Translations under genes and position numbers: made by a program | Shown here: positions 35,938-43,739 of the stretch, piece by piece | Layout: each line of letters begins with the position of its first letter | How positions within the stretch are numbered: the first letter of the stretch is position 1 | Notes under the pieces: model-generated | The model's input: the letters and a program-made list of their open reading frames with translations, nothing else | Database searches by the model: none | What the model was told of the DNA's origin: nothing | Assembly (NCBI GenBank): GCA_964505215.1 | Contig: CAZDGU010000011.1 | Span: forward strand, 43,284-107,283 | Source of the DNA: Gracilimonas sp964505215 | GTDB lineage: Bacteria; Bacteroidota; Rhodothermia; Balneolales; Balneolaceae | DNA length: 64,000 nucleotides | Reading direction: 5' to 3'

Positions 35938-37479
35938 ATGCTATCAAGAGTTTACTGCGCGTCCACCGTGGGTGTTGACGCAAAAGTTATAGACGTGGAA
36001 ACCCACCACACCAATGGGATGGTTAAGTTTTTTATGGTAGGTCTGCCTGATAGAGCGGTAAAAGAGTCGCGCGATCGGGTGGAAGCAGCCATTCGGAATA
36101 CCGGTTCGTACTATCCGCTGGGGAGAATTACAGCAAACCTGGCTCCGGCCGATCTCCCCAAAGAGGGAAACGGGTTTGATTTACCACTGGCCATCGGCAT
36201 TTTGAATATGTCGGGACAAATTCACACCGATAAATTAGAAGACACCGTGCTGATGGGTGAATTAGCGCTGGATGGGAAAATCAGGCCGGTAAAAGGCATT
36301 CTTCCGGTAGCGGTTGAGGCTCAGAAAAAAGGCTTTAAATATCTGGTAGTTCCTAAAGAAAATGGGGGAGAGGCAGCCGTAGTTGAGGGGATTGAAGTGT
36401 TTCCATTCGAGCATCTGAATCAGGTGAAAGACTGGCTGGAGAATCGCGGAAGTATGAACCCGCTGAGAAGTAACGTGCAGGAATATTTTCAGCAAAATGG
36501 AAAGCATAATCCGCTGGATTTCAGTGATGTACGAGGACAGGAAAATGTGAAACGTGCGCTGGAAATTGCGGCCGCCGGCGGACATAATGTGATTATGGTA
36601 GGCCCACCCGGTTCCGGTAAAACCATGATGGCGCGGCGAATTCCCACTATTTTGCCTCCGCTTACCTTAGATGAAGCTTTAGAAACAACGAAAGTACATT
36701 CGGTATCAGGGATTTTAAAATCAGGAAAAGCGCTGATTACACAGCGTCAGTTTCGGTCTCCGCATCACACCGTTTCGGATGTGGCGCTGGTGGGTGGCGG
36801 TAGTATTCCCATGCCGGGCGAAATCTCCATGGCGCATAATGGGGTGTTATTTTTGGATGAGCTGCCGGAGTTTAAACGAAGCGCACTGGAGGTAATGCGC
36901 CAGCCGCTGGAGGATGGAGAAGTTTCAATTTCCCGGGCGCGAATGAGCGTAACTTATCCCAGCCGGGTGATGCTGGTGGCTTCCATGAATCCCTCGCCTT
37001 CGGGAGATTGGTACAATCCACAGGAGATGAATGGGACCACTTCCATGCAAATGCAGCGATATTTGAGCAAAATCAGCGGCCCGCTGTTAGATCGGATTGA
37101 TTTGCATATTGAAGTGCATAAGGTGAGTTATGAGGAGCTGTCCGGCAAGGCAAAAGGGGAATCATCTGATGATATCAGGGAGCGCGTGGTGGTGGCTCGC
37201 GAAATTCAATCCAAGCGTTTTATGGGAATGAAAGGCGTGTACTGCAACGCTCAAATGAGCACGCGAATGGTTCGGAAAGTATGCAAGCTGGACGATGCCG
37301 GCTCTTCCATCCTGAAAAAAGCGATTACTTCGCTGGGACTTTCAGCCCGTGCCTACGATCGCATTCTAAAAGTATCACGAACCATTGCCGACTTAGATCA
37401 TTCCGAAGATATTAAATCAAATCACGTAGCGGAAGCCATTCAGTACCGCAGTTTAGACCGGGAGGGCTGGTTAGGCTGA
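35938..37479 (+). CDS. comM: YifB/ComM family Mg-chelatase-like AAA+ ATPase
   Basis: This 513-residue protein has an N-terminal LonS5-like domain (VYCASTVGVDAKVIDVETH) and an AAA+ core: Walker A GPPGSGKTMMARR (about 222-234) and Walker B LFLDELPEF (about 304-312). A C-terminal lid domain ends RSLDREGWLG. ComM is a bidirectional branch-migration helicase that extends recombination during natural transformation, so its presence is compatible with DNA uptake. The gene is intact, but codons 454-513 and the following microgene are duplicated 3.4 kb downstream. Confidence 0.94.
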   Translation: MLSRVYCASTVGVDAKVIDVETHHTNGMVKFFMVGLPDRAVKESRDRVEAAIRNTGSYYPLGRITANLAPADLPKEGNGFDLPLAIGILNMSGQIHTDKLEDTVLMGELALDGKIRPVKGILPVAVEAQKKGFKYLVVPKENGGEAAVVEGIEVFPFEHLNQVKDWLENRGSMNPLRSNVQEYFQQNGKHNPLDFSDVRGQENVKRALEIAAAGGHNVIMVGPPGSGKTMMARRIPTILPPLTLDEALETTKVHSVSGILKSGKALITQRQFRSPHHTVSDVALVGGGSIPMPGEISMAHNGVLFLDELPEFKRSALEVMRQPLEDGEVSISRARMSVTYPSRVMLVASMNPSPSGDWYNPQEMNGTTSMQMQRYLSKISGPLLDRIDLHIEVHKVSYEELSGKAKGESSDDIRERVVVAREIQSKRFMGMKGVYCNAQMSTRMVRKVCKLDDAGSSILKKAITSLGLSARAYDRILKVSRTIADLDHSEDIKSNHVAEAIQYRSLDREGWLG

Positions 37480-37735
37480 TGAAAAGACGGCAAATTTTAA
37501 ACAAGAGATTGAAGCATTTAAACTAAAAGAAAACAAAATGAGAGAAGCTTTATCATCAGGAAAAACAATGCATTAATTACATAATGCTCAGGAATAGAAG
37601 AAACAAAAAAGGTCAATACAGCTTTAAATAATAAAAAACACAGTCATGAAAAACAGAGAAGCATACTGGCAGGGCGGACTTATATTCAGCCTTCCATTTT
37701 TAATCATTTTGATTTATTTGTTGGTGGTTTTATGA
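37296..37735 (+). repeat. Direct repeat, copy 1 (comM 3' end plus microgene)
   Basis: This copy has two well-conserved blocks, 37296-37479 (last 60 codons of comM) and about 37613-37735 (leader plus 29-codon microgene). A diverged spacer of about 130 bases separates them. The matching blocks lie at 40711-40894 and about 41007-41129. The coding block differs at only a few positions, at least three of them silent or conservative. Confidence 0.88.
37646..37735 (+). CDS. 29-residue single-helix membrane microprotein, copy 1
   Basis: The frame encodes MKNREAYWQGGLIF followed by a hydrophobic helix of about 15 residues ending LLVVL (TGA stop). The polar N terminus and single helix fit a small inner-membrane protein. 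A second copy at 41040 differs by Asn3 to Asp and uses TAA as stop, with the upstream GGTCAATACAGCTTTAAA also conserved. Conservation of the frame while flanking sequence drifted argues that it is translated. Function unknown. Confidence 0.6.
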   Translation: MKNREAYWQGGLIFSLPFLIILIYLLVVL

Positions 37736-38370
37736 TCCCGGATTAGGGACTGCAGGAACTGAATTACTACAACAAATAACCGGCTATGGTATATTTGAAA
37801 GAATATCCCAAGCGGAGGCTTTTACTGAAAGACATTATACTATGTGGGCTTGAGTTAAGTTTCTGGGATGCTTTGATACCGCTTCGGTATTAGGTTTTCC
37901 CATAAAAGGGATAAGTTCTTTATTAGATCGTATATCATTCTTTAAACACAATTTTCACAACTTTAAATTGAGCAAATCCAATCCATGATTCGATGAAAGA
38001 GTGGTGGCAGTCAATAGTACACAAAGAAAAGGAGAGGAGTTGGCTAAGCAGTAGAACCAGAAAAGATAAGCCAATTATTCACTAAAGTGTTATTGATCGA
38101 GCCGAAAAAATTAAAGAGTATACTCTCACTGTATTTTAAGTGTCGATCATGAGATTGAGGTGGGTGGAAGTAATGATTGGAATGATTCCCAGAGTTAGCC
38201 ATCAATTGCTAACACATGGGAGCTATTTTCGGTTTTTCCCTGCAAATGATCCCAAAAATAAAGTCATTTTACATGAATCGCCGAAAGTCTTTTTCATGGA
38301 GCCATACCTTGGGCGATTATTTAGCGCCTTATGGTCCGGCAATTGTTTAGACGCTAATCTAGCAGGTTAA
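37736..38370. other. Non-coding stretch at the left side of the inserted segment
   Basis: About 635 bases contain no convincing gene. A 76-codon plus-strand frame from 38140 has no protein-like pattern. The stretch may contain decayed coding DNA. I found no integrase, transposase or terminal inverted repeat. Confidence 0.5.
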
Positions 38371-38877
38371 TTACTTACCGATATAATTATTGATGAATTT
38401 ATAGTAATTCTTATTGTAAGAATAGACAGAATCAATAGTTGGATCTAAATATTTATAATGGTTTACAAAACCATACTGGTCAATGACAAAAGTTATTGGG
38501 TTTAAAACTGGTATATTATTGAACAAATCAGATTTTTCATTAAAATACTTAATATTATAATCTTGAAGTCCAATTAATTTTGATTCACCAACAGTCTTAT
38601 ATATGATAACTGCATTGTCTTTTACAGCCTTTCTAGAATTCTTAAGGTTTTTGATCTCATCTTTTAAACAAATAGCGCACCCTTGTTCATCAAGATATAC
38701 GAAATATAAAGGGTTCCCTTTTATGTATATATCCTCCTCAACTAAATACTCTTTGAATTGATCACTCAAACTCATGGGACCATTTATACTGGTTTTTTCT
38801 CCTGAAAAATCCATGAATATATATATTAAAAATCCATTTAATATTATTAACGATACGATTATAAAATTTTTATGCAT
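38371..38877 (-). CDS. Membrane-anchored thioredoxin-like protein (CxxC)
   Basis: This 168-residue protein has one N-terminal membrane anchor (FIIVSLIILNGFLIYIFMDF) and a periplasmic thioredoxin-like domain. The strand FVYLDEQG leads to Cys67-Ala-Ile-Cys70 and the helix LKDEIKNL, and the later NPITFVIDQYGFV matches the cis-Pro/strand region of TlpA-like proteins. It probably handles disulfides. It is the last gene of the minus-strand operon, and its ATG overlaps the stop of the propeller gene by one base (TAATG). The AT-rich codon use differs from flanking housekeeping genes. Confidence 0.75.
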   Translation of the reverse strand: MHKNFIIVSLIILNGFLIYIFMDFSGEKTSINGPMSLSDQFKEYLVEEDIYIKGNPLYFVYLDEQGCAICLKDEIKNLKNSRKAVKDNAVIIYKTVGESKLIGLQDYNIKYFNEKSDLFNNIPVLNPITFVIDQYGFVNHYKYLDPTIDSVYSYNKNYYKFINNYIGK

Positions 38878-39875
38878 TACAATGTGATTTTATCAATGCT
38901 TGTATTTGGCATGGTAAGATTAAGAATGTATAGACTACCATTATCTACACTTAATTCAATAGCTTTTGAGCTTACTTTGATAGAATTTTTGTAGTGTCCA
39001 TTTTCAGAATCATAAAAATCGACAAATTTGTCTTCCCCTTTCTTCACTAAGATGCATATTAAACCATTCAAAGAAGCCAGGCTAATAGTATAAAATTCTG
39101 CTGTAGGTGAATACTTATAGGATTTTGAATTGTTACCAACATCAAATGTTAAATAATTTGTAATACTGCTATAAGAGTCAACATGATCAACGGAATACAC
39201 TTTTTCCCCTTCTTTTGAAAACCTAATAATAACTGGTTCAGCAAAACCAGAATAAAATATTTGACCATTTTTATTAGCAGTAATTTTCCCTTCATAAATT
39301 AAAGGGCTTAAATCTTCATCTTTTTCATAAAATTCTCTTATAAGAGTATCTTTTTCGGCATCAACAATACTTATTACATTGTCGCCAGACAAGATAGACA
39401 GAACTATTATTCTATTTAAATCTAAGGCAACAAAACGATGAGCATTAAACTTTTTACCTACAAAAGATTTTTTAAAGTCACCATCCAAGCTAAATTCACT
39501 TAATCTTGCGCTATTCTCATCACTCACTAGTATTGAATTCCCAACTATCTGAATATCTGACATATCTTCAAATTCACCTGGACCACTTCCCTCTCTACCT
39601 GCTATTTTATTTAGCAGGACTTTTTTAGTCTCAGTTTCAAAATGCCCTTTGTATATGCCATAATCTTTAAAATCGGTTACATATATAGCATTATTGTCAA
39701 CGTCAAAAAAACCAGGACTTAGTAATTTTTCGCCGAGATCAAAAGTCTCAATATCCACAGATATCAATTCCCTCTTTTCTGGATTAATATCATCTACTTG
39801 TAAGAAGCTTAATTTTTCTTCTTTGTTACAAGACACAAATATAAAAAGAATGGCTAAAGAAATTATTAAACGCAT
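38877..39875 (-). CDS. Six-bladed beta-propeller lipoprotein
   Basis: This 332-residue lipoprotein has leader LAILFIFVSC (Cys16). The mature part is a repetitive beta-propeller: blades begin FDVDNNAIYVTDFKDYG, IVGNSILVSDENSARLSEF, LNRIIVLSIL and NKNGQIFYSG. A GSGPGEF motif follows the first blade, typical of the Bacteroidota 6-bladed beta-propeller family (DUF5128-like). Such proteins are surface or periplasmic, with unknown ligands, and often sit beside NVEALA peptides. Middle gene of the operon. AT-rich, with no CCGG in its whole length. Confidence 0.82.
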   Translation of the reverse strand: MRLIISLAILFIFVSCNKEEKLSFLQVDDINPEKRELISVDIETFDLGEKLLSPGFFDVDNNAIYVTDFKDYGIYKGHFETETKKVLLNKIAGREGSGPGEFEDMSDIQIVGNSILVSDENSARLSEFSLDGDFKKSFVGKKFNAHRFVALDLNRIIVLSILSGDNVISIVDAEKDTLIREFYEKDEDLSPLIYEGKITANKNGQIFYSGFAEPVIIRFSKEGEKVYSVDHVDSYSSITNYLTFDVGNNSKSYKYSPTAEFYTISLASLNGLICILVKKGEDKFVDFYDSENGHYKNSIKVSSKAIELSVDNGSLYILNLTMPNTSIDKITL

Positions 39876-39937
39876 AGAAATATTTTTTTATTTAAAAATA
39901 GGGGTGAAAAGATCACCCCTATTCTATTTGTCGTTTA

Positions 39938-40186
39938 TTATTGATTGTCAAAATCACAAGAAACATATTCTCCTGTATTAATATTCTCAAGCAAGCCGCA
40001 ATAAGATCTATCACCACCACAGTTTGCTCCTAAACAATCAGTACAACCAGAACAGGAAACAGGCATATCTGCTAAGGCATTTGTACTAAATTGTAATCCC
40101 ACATTACTACCTATAAATGTGATGTTTACCATTGCTAAAAAGAATGTAAATACTGCAGTCGCTAAGATTTTTTTTAATTTATTCAT
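39938..40186 (-). CDS. Secreted six-cysteine peptide, NVEALA-like
   Basis: This 82-residue precursor has a signal/leader of about 40 residues (KILATAVFTFFLAMVNITFI) ending near STNALADM. A short mature part follows with six cysteines (45, 48, 51, 56, 63, 77), spaced C-x2-C-x2-C-x4-C-x6-C-x13-C. The leader and the NALAD junction resemble the NVEALA family of Bacteroidota exported peptides. It is the first gene of the operon, with 62 bases before the propeller gene. Three disulfides are possible, and the co-encoded CxxC protein may make or break them. A signalling peptide, bacteriocin-like peptide or RiPP precursor are all possible. Confidence 0.75.
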   Translation of the reverse strand: MNKLKKILATAVFTFFLAMVNITFIGSNVGLQFSTNALADMPVSCSGCTDCLGANCGGDRSYCGLLENINTGEYVSCDFDNQ

Positions 40187-40710
40187 GGTACTCTCGTATT
40201 TAATTAAAATTAAACCTTTGCATAAGTAAAAGAAATTATTAACATAAGAATAAAATAATTTTGGCGAAGTTTCAAAGTTCAGGGGGATTAATTAGTTAAA
40301 CTGCTCTGATTAATAACCTTTAAATTGGCCCCACAGAAAAACCATTACCATCAGGAGCAAAATGGACGTTACTTTTATACCTTAATTTATAGCTCCTACT
40401 TTATTCTTGCTATATCTATACACAAGAGTTATAAAGTCATAGAATGTTGCAAAAAAGTTTCAGTTTCTTTTAATAGTTAAATATAAGTGCTGAGGAAGGT
40501 TTTAAATTTGTTTCACTGGTTTTTCCCACCTAATTACAATGCCTATAAGGAGGGTGTTTCATTTCATAGAAGAGCACCTGACTGTTTGTTTTAGCTTCTA
40601 AGCAGATATCTAAGAATTTTCTAAGCTAACCTGAAATAAATGATAAGCTAAGCTTAGAATCGTTATTCTCATTTCAATTCGAAGAAAATTGGAATGATTT
40701 TCATAACCAC
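40187..40710. other. AT-rich upstream region of the peptide operon
   Basis: About 520 bases lie between the peptide start and the second comM fragment. The region should hold the operon promoter on the minus strand. No coding frame, repeat or integrase site was recognised. Confidence 0.5.
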
Positions 40711-40894
40711 TGCCGGCTCTTCCATCCTGAAAAAAGCGATTACTTCGCTGGGACTTTCAGCCCGTGCCTATGATCGCATTCTAAAAGTATCACGAACCAT
40801 TGCCGACTTAGATCATTCCGAAGCTATTAAATCAAATCACGTAGCGGAAGCCATTCAGTACCGTAGTTTAGACCGGGAGGGTTGGTTAGGATAA
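40711..40894 (+). pseudogene. comM: Duplicate 3' fragment of comM (last 60 codons)
   Basis: The sequence restarts at TGCCGGCTCTTCCATCCTGA and follows comM codons 454-513 to the stop, ending DREGWLG. Only a few bases differ from 37296-37479 (for example TAC to TAT, GAT to GCT giving Asp to Ala, and CGC to CGT). It lacks the ATPase core and has no proper start, so it is a remnant. Confidence 0.9.
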
Positions 40895-41039
40895 TAAACG
40901 GCAAACAAGAATTAGATATTCAAGCTAAAGAGAAAAGCCGGAGAGATAAATTTCACATTGAAAGATGCTACGATAAATAGTTTGTGTGAATAGAGGAAAC
41001 ATAAAAGGTCAATACAGCTTTAAAGAGGAAAAAGTAATT

Positions 41040-41129
41040 ATGAAAGATAGAGAAGCATACTGGCAGGGCGGACTTATATTCAGCCTTCCATTTTTAATCA
41101 TTTTGATTTATTTGTTGGTGGTTTTATAA
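41040..41129 (+). CDS. 29-residue single-helix membrane microprotein, copy 2
   Basis: MKDREAYWQGGLIF is followed by the same hydrophobic helix as copy 1, with a TAA stop. It lies 74 bases before priA and is probably the copy left in the original comM-priA context. The function is unknown. Confidence 0.6.
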   Translation: MKDREAYWQGGLIFSLPFLIILIYLLVVL

Positions 41130-41203
41130 ATAAATAAAGGTTGACACCCATGCTGAAATTGAATAAGCTTTCTGCCCGAAATCATTCAATTTAATCACGC
41201 ATT

Positions 41204-43642
41204 TTGTCCACTTTTGTTGATGTAGCCTTACCGGCGGCCGTCCGTAAACAATTTACTTATCATGTAGGCCCGGGGTCTGAAGAAGAGATAGAAGCAGGCC
41301 GGCGCGTATGGGTTCCATTTCGGAATTATTACGCCATTGGGGTGATTGTTCGGAAGCATCATCAAACCCCGCAGTTCAAAACCCGTCCCGTTCGAAAAGT
41401 GCTGGATCAAACGCCCGTGCTTTCTCAGGAACTGCTGGATTTAACCCAATGGATTTCCAAATTCTACTATGGGAGCTGGGGTGAGACCATACAGGCCGCA
41501 CTTCCGGCCGGGCTTAACTTCATTTCTCGCAAATACCTCAATATTTCTGAAGAAGCAGAAACAGCTAACTTTTCTGATCAGGAAAAAGAGGTGATAGAAA
41601 ATATTCAGGCCGAAAAAATGACGCTGAAAGAGGCTCAAAATCGCTGGAAGGGAACCGGATTAAATAAAGTGCTTTCTAAGCTGCTAAAGAAGAAAGTGAT
41701 AGAAATTTGGGAAGAGCCGGATGCCAAAGTTACCGTAGCTACCGAAAAGGAATGGAATTGGGCGAAGGGAAAAAGTGAAAAAGCAGCCACTTCTTTTTTG
41801 GAAAGCGATGACGCTAATCTGAGCTATAAATGGATAATAGCCTTACAGAAACTGGTCGAAAAAGGATTGCCGCTTCGCGAGTCAAAACTAAAAGATGAGG
41901 AAGTATTTACATCCTACACCTTAAAAAAGCTGCAGGATGAAGAGTGGATTGAATTTCAGGAAGTGGAAAAGAAATCGAATATTGAACATCTGGAATTTGA
42001 ACCGGCTTCCATTAAAAGGCTGAATGAAGATCAGCAGGCTGCATTTGAGAAAGTGAGTGCCTCGCTGAGCCAGGAGGAATTTGCTAACTATTTACTTTTT
42101 GGGATTACGGGAAGCGGCAAAACGGAAGTTTATATTCACGCCTTAAAACAGGTGATTGAAAATGGAAAGGGCGGCATTGTTTTGGTGCCGGAAATTGCGT
42201 TAACGCCTCAAACGGTATCCCGGTTCTATCGAATTTTTGGGGATGAGGTGGCCGTACTGCACAGCCGAATGGCAGGCCGCGAACGCTTGCGAGCCTGGAA
42301 AGATTTGGCTTCCGGTAAGAAAAACATAGCCATTGGTCCGCGCTCTGCAATATTTGCTCCGGTACAGAAATTGGGGCTCATTATTTTGGATGAAGAACAT
42401 GACAGCTCATACAAGCAAATGAACCCTTCCCCCCGATACCACGCGCGCGAAACGGCCATTATGCGCGCAAAAATGAATGAAGCTGTTGTCATTATGGGCT
42501 CGGCCACGCCCAGCATGCAGGCGCTTAATATGGCGGCAAAGAGTAAATGCACGCTGCTTGAGCTGAATAAAAGACATGCCAACGCCATGCTTCCTGAGGT
42601 ACACGTGCTGGATTTAAAACAGTATAAAAACGCCATGCGCAAAGAGCTGGCCGTTCCGCTGTTTATGGCTATTGAAGAAGCGCTCGAGAAAAAGGAACAA
42701 ATTATTTTACTCTACAACCGGCGCGGTTATGCCAATTATTTGCAGTGCGAGGATTGTGGACACATTCCCCAAAGTCCTGAAAGCTCGGTGAGCCTGACTT
42801 TTCATAAGCGCAAAAATATGCTGATGGATCATTATACCGGCTATGCGCGCCGAAAAGATACGCAATGTGAAAACTGTGGCTCGGCTAACCTGAAAGTTCA
42901 GGGCTCGGGAACGCAAAATATTGAAGAGCAGCTGAAAGAATTGTTTCCCGAAGCAAAAGTGAGTCGGTTCGACCGCGACACCACTACCGGGAAAGGAGCG
43001 CACGAAAGAATTTTGACTGAATTTGGAGAAGGAAAGGCCGACATATTAATTGGCACGCAGCTGGTAGCCAAAGGGCTCGACTTCCCAAATGTAACCGTAG
43101 TTGGGGTGATTAATACCGACACGGAATTAGCATTCCCTTCCTTTCAAGCCACCGAGCGGATGTATCAGCTTTTGAGTCAGGTTTCGGGACGTTCGGGGCG
43201 AGGGGAGAAGCCGGGGAAAGTATTTTTACAAACCTACCAGCCGGATAATTTTGCGCTTCAGTTTGCGAAAGAGCACAATCACAAGGGATTTGCGCGCAAA
43301 GAAATGGAATTCCGAAAGCCGCTTTATTATCCGCCATACTCCCGACTCATTCGGTTTGAGTGTAAAGCTGCCAGAGAAGAAAAAGTGAATGCCGCCGCCC
43401 ATGCTCTGCGCTCGTCAGCTGAGCGCGTGATGCCCGAACTTCCCATTTTGGGTCCGTCTCCGGCATCTATCCCATGGATGCATAAGAAGTTTATTTGGGA
43501 AGTGACGCTGAAAATTCAACCCGAAAGAGGAGCCCGATATATTGAAGCGCTAATTGATAAAATATTAAGCGTTTATAAGGCAGAATCCGGAAAAAATTCA
43601 GCTTCCGTTAGGGTGAATGTGAACGTGGATGCCATCAATTAA
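41204..43642 (+). CDS. priA: Primosomal protein N' (replication restart helicase PriA)
   Basis: PriA restarts collapsed replication forks. The 812-residue protein has the N-terminal 3'-end-binding domain, Walker A GITGSGKTE (about 300-308), DEEHD (396-400) and C-terminal helicase motifs including LLSQVSGRSGRG. The zinc region keeps Cys515, Cys518 (CEDC) and Cys555, Cys558 (CENC), but the usual second site is gone: its CxxC pairs read SPES and DHYT. The start is TTG at 41204 (LSTFVDVALP). The domain change is described as a finding. Confidence 0.95.
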   Translation: MSTFVDVALPAAVRKQFTYHVGPGSEEEIEAGRRVWVPFRNYYAIGVIVRKHHQTPQFKTRPVRKVLDQTPVLSQELLDLTQWISKFYYGSWGETIQAALPAGLNFISRKYLNISEEAETANFSDQEKEVIENIQAEKMTLKEAQNRWKGTGLNKVLSKLLKKKVIEIWEEPDAKVTVATEKEWNWAKGKSEKAATSFLESDDANLSYKWIIALQKLVEKGLPLRESKLKDEEVFTSYTLKKLQDEEWIEFQEVEKKSNIEHLEFEPASIKRLNEDQQAAFEKVSASLSQEEFANYLLFGITGSGKTEVYIHALKQVIENGKGGIVLVPEIALTPQTVSRFYRIFGDEVAVLHSRMAGRERLRAWKDLASGKKNIAIGPRSAIFAPVQKLGLIILDEEHDSSYKQMNPSPRYHARETAIMRAKMNEAVVIMGSATPSMQALNMAAKSKCTLLELNKRHANAMLPEVHVLDLKQYKNAMRKELAVPLFMAIEEALEKKEQIILLYNRRGYANYLQCEDCGHIPQSPESSVSLTFHKRKNMLMDHYTGYARRKDTQCENCGSANLKVQGSGTQNIEEQLKELFPEAKVSRFDRDTTTGKGAHERILTEFGEGKADILIGTQLVAKGLDFPNVTVVGVINTDTELAFPSFQATERMYQLLSQVSGRSGRGEKPGKVFLQTYQPDNFALQFAKEHNHKGFARKEMEFRKPLYYPPYSRLIRFECKAAREEKVNAAAHALRSSAERVMPELPILGPSPASIPWMHKKFIWEVTLKIQPERGARYIEALIDKILSVYKAESGKNSASVRVNVNVDAIN

Positions 43643-43739
43643 AAGTAAATCTGCTTTCTTAGTGTAAAAAACTTGCAAAAGCCCGTACAAAATTGGTATT
43701 TAGGGACTTACTCACACCATCCACAAAATAGACGGAAAT

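Larger units (their letters stand above)
40711..41129 (+). repeat. Direct repeat, copy 2 (comM 3' end plus microgene)
   Basis: This copy pairs with 37296-37735, with the same order of blocks: comM tail, diverged spacer, then GGTCAATACAGCTTTAAA and the microgene. It is joined on its right to priA, so the ancestral order was probably comM-microgene-priA. Confidence 0.88.

Noticed and set aside
37613..37735. Direct repeats flanking the cassette as IS target duplications
   Set aside because: They are over 400 bases long and contain coding sequence with diverged spacers, far too long for transposition target duplications.
38140..38370. 76-codon plus-strand frame between comM and the thioredoxin-like gene
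   Set aside because: It starts with GTG, has no recognisable domain, and lies opposite the end of the operon; the sequence shows no coding pattern.
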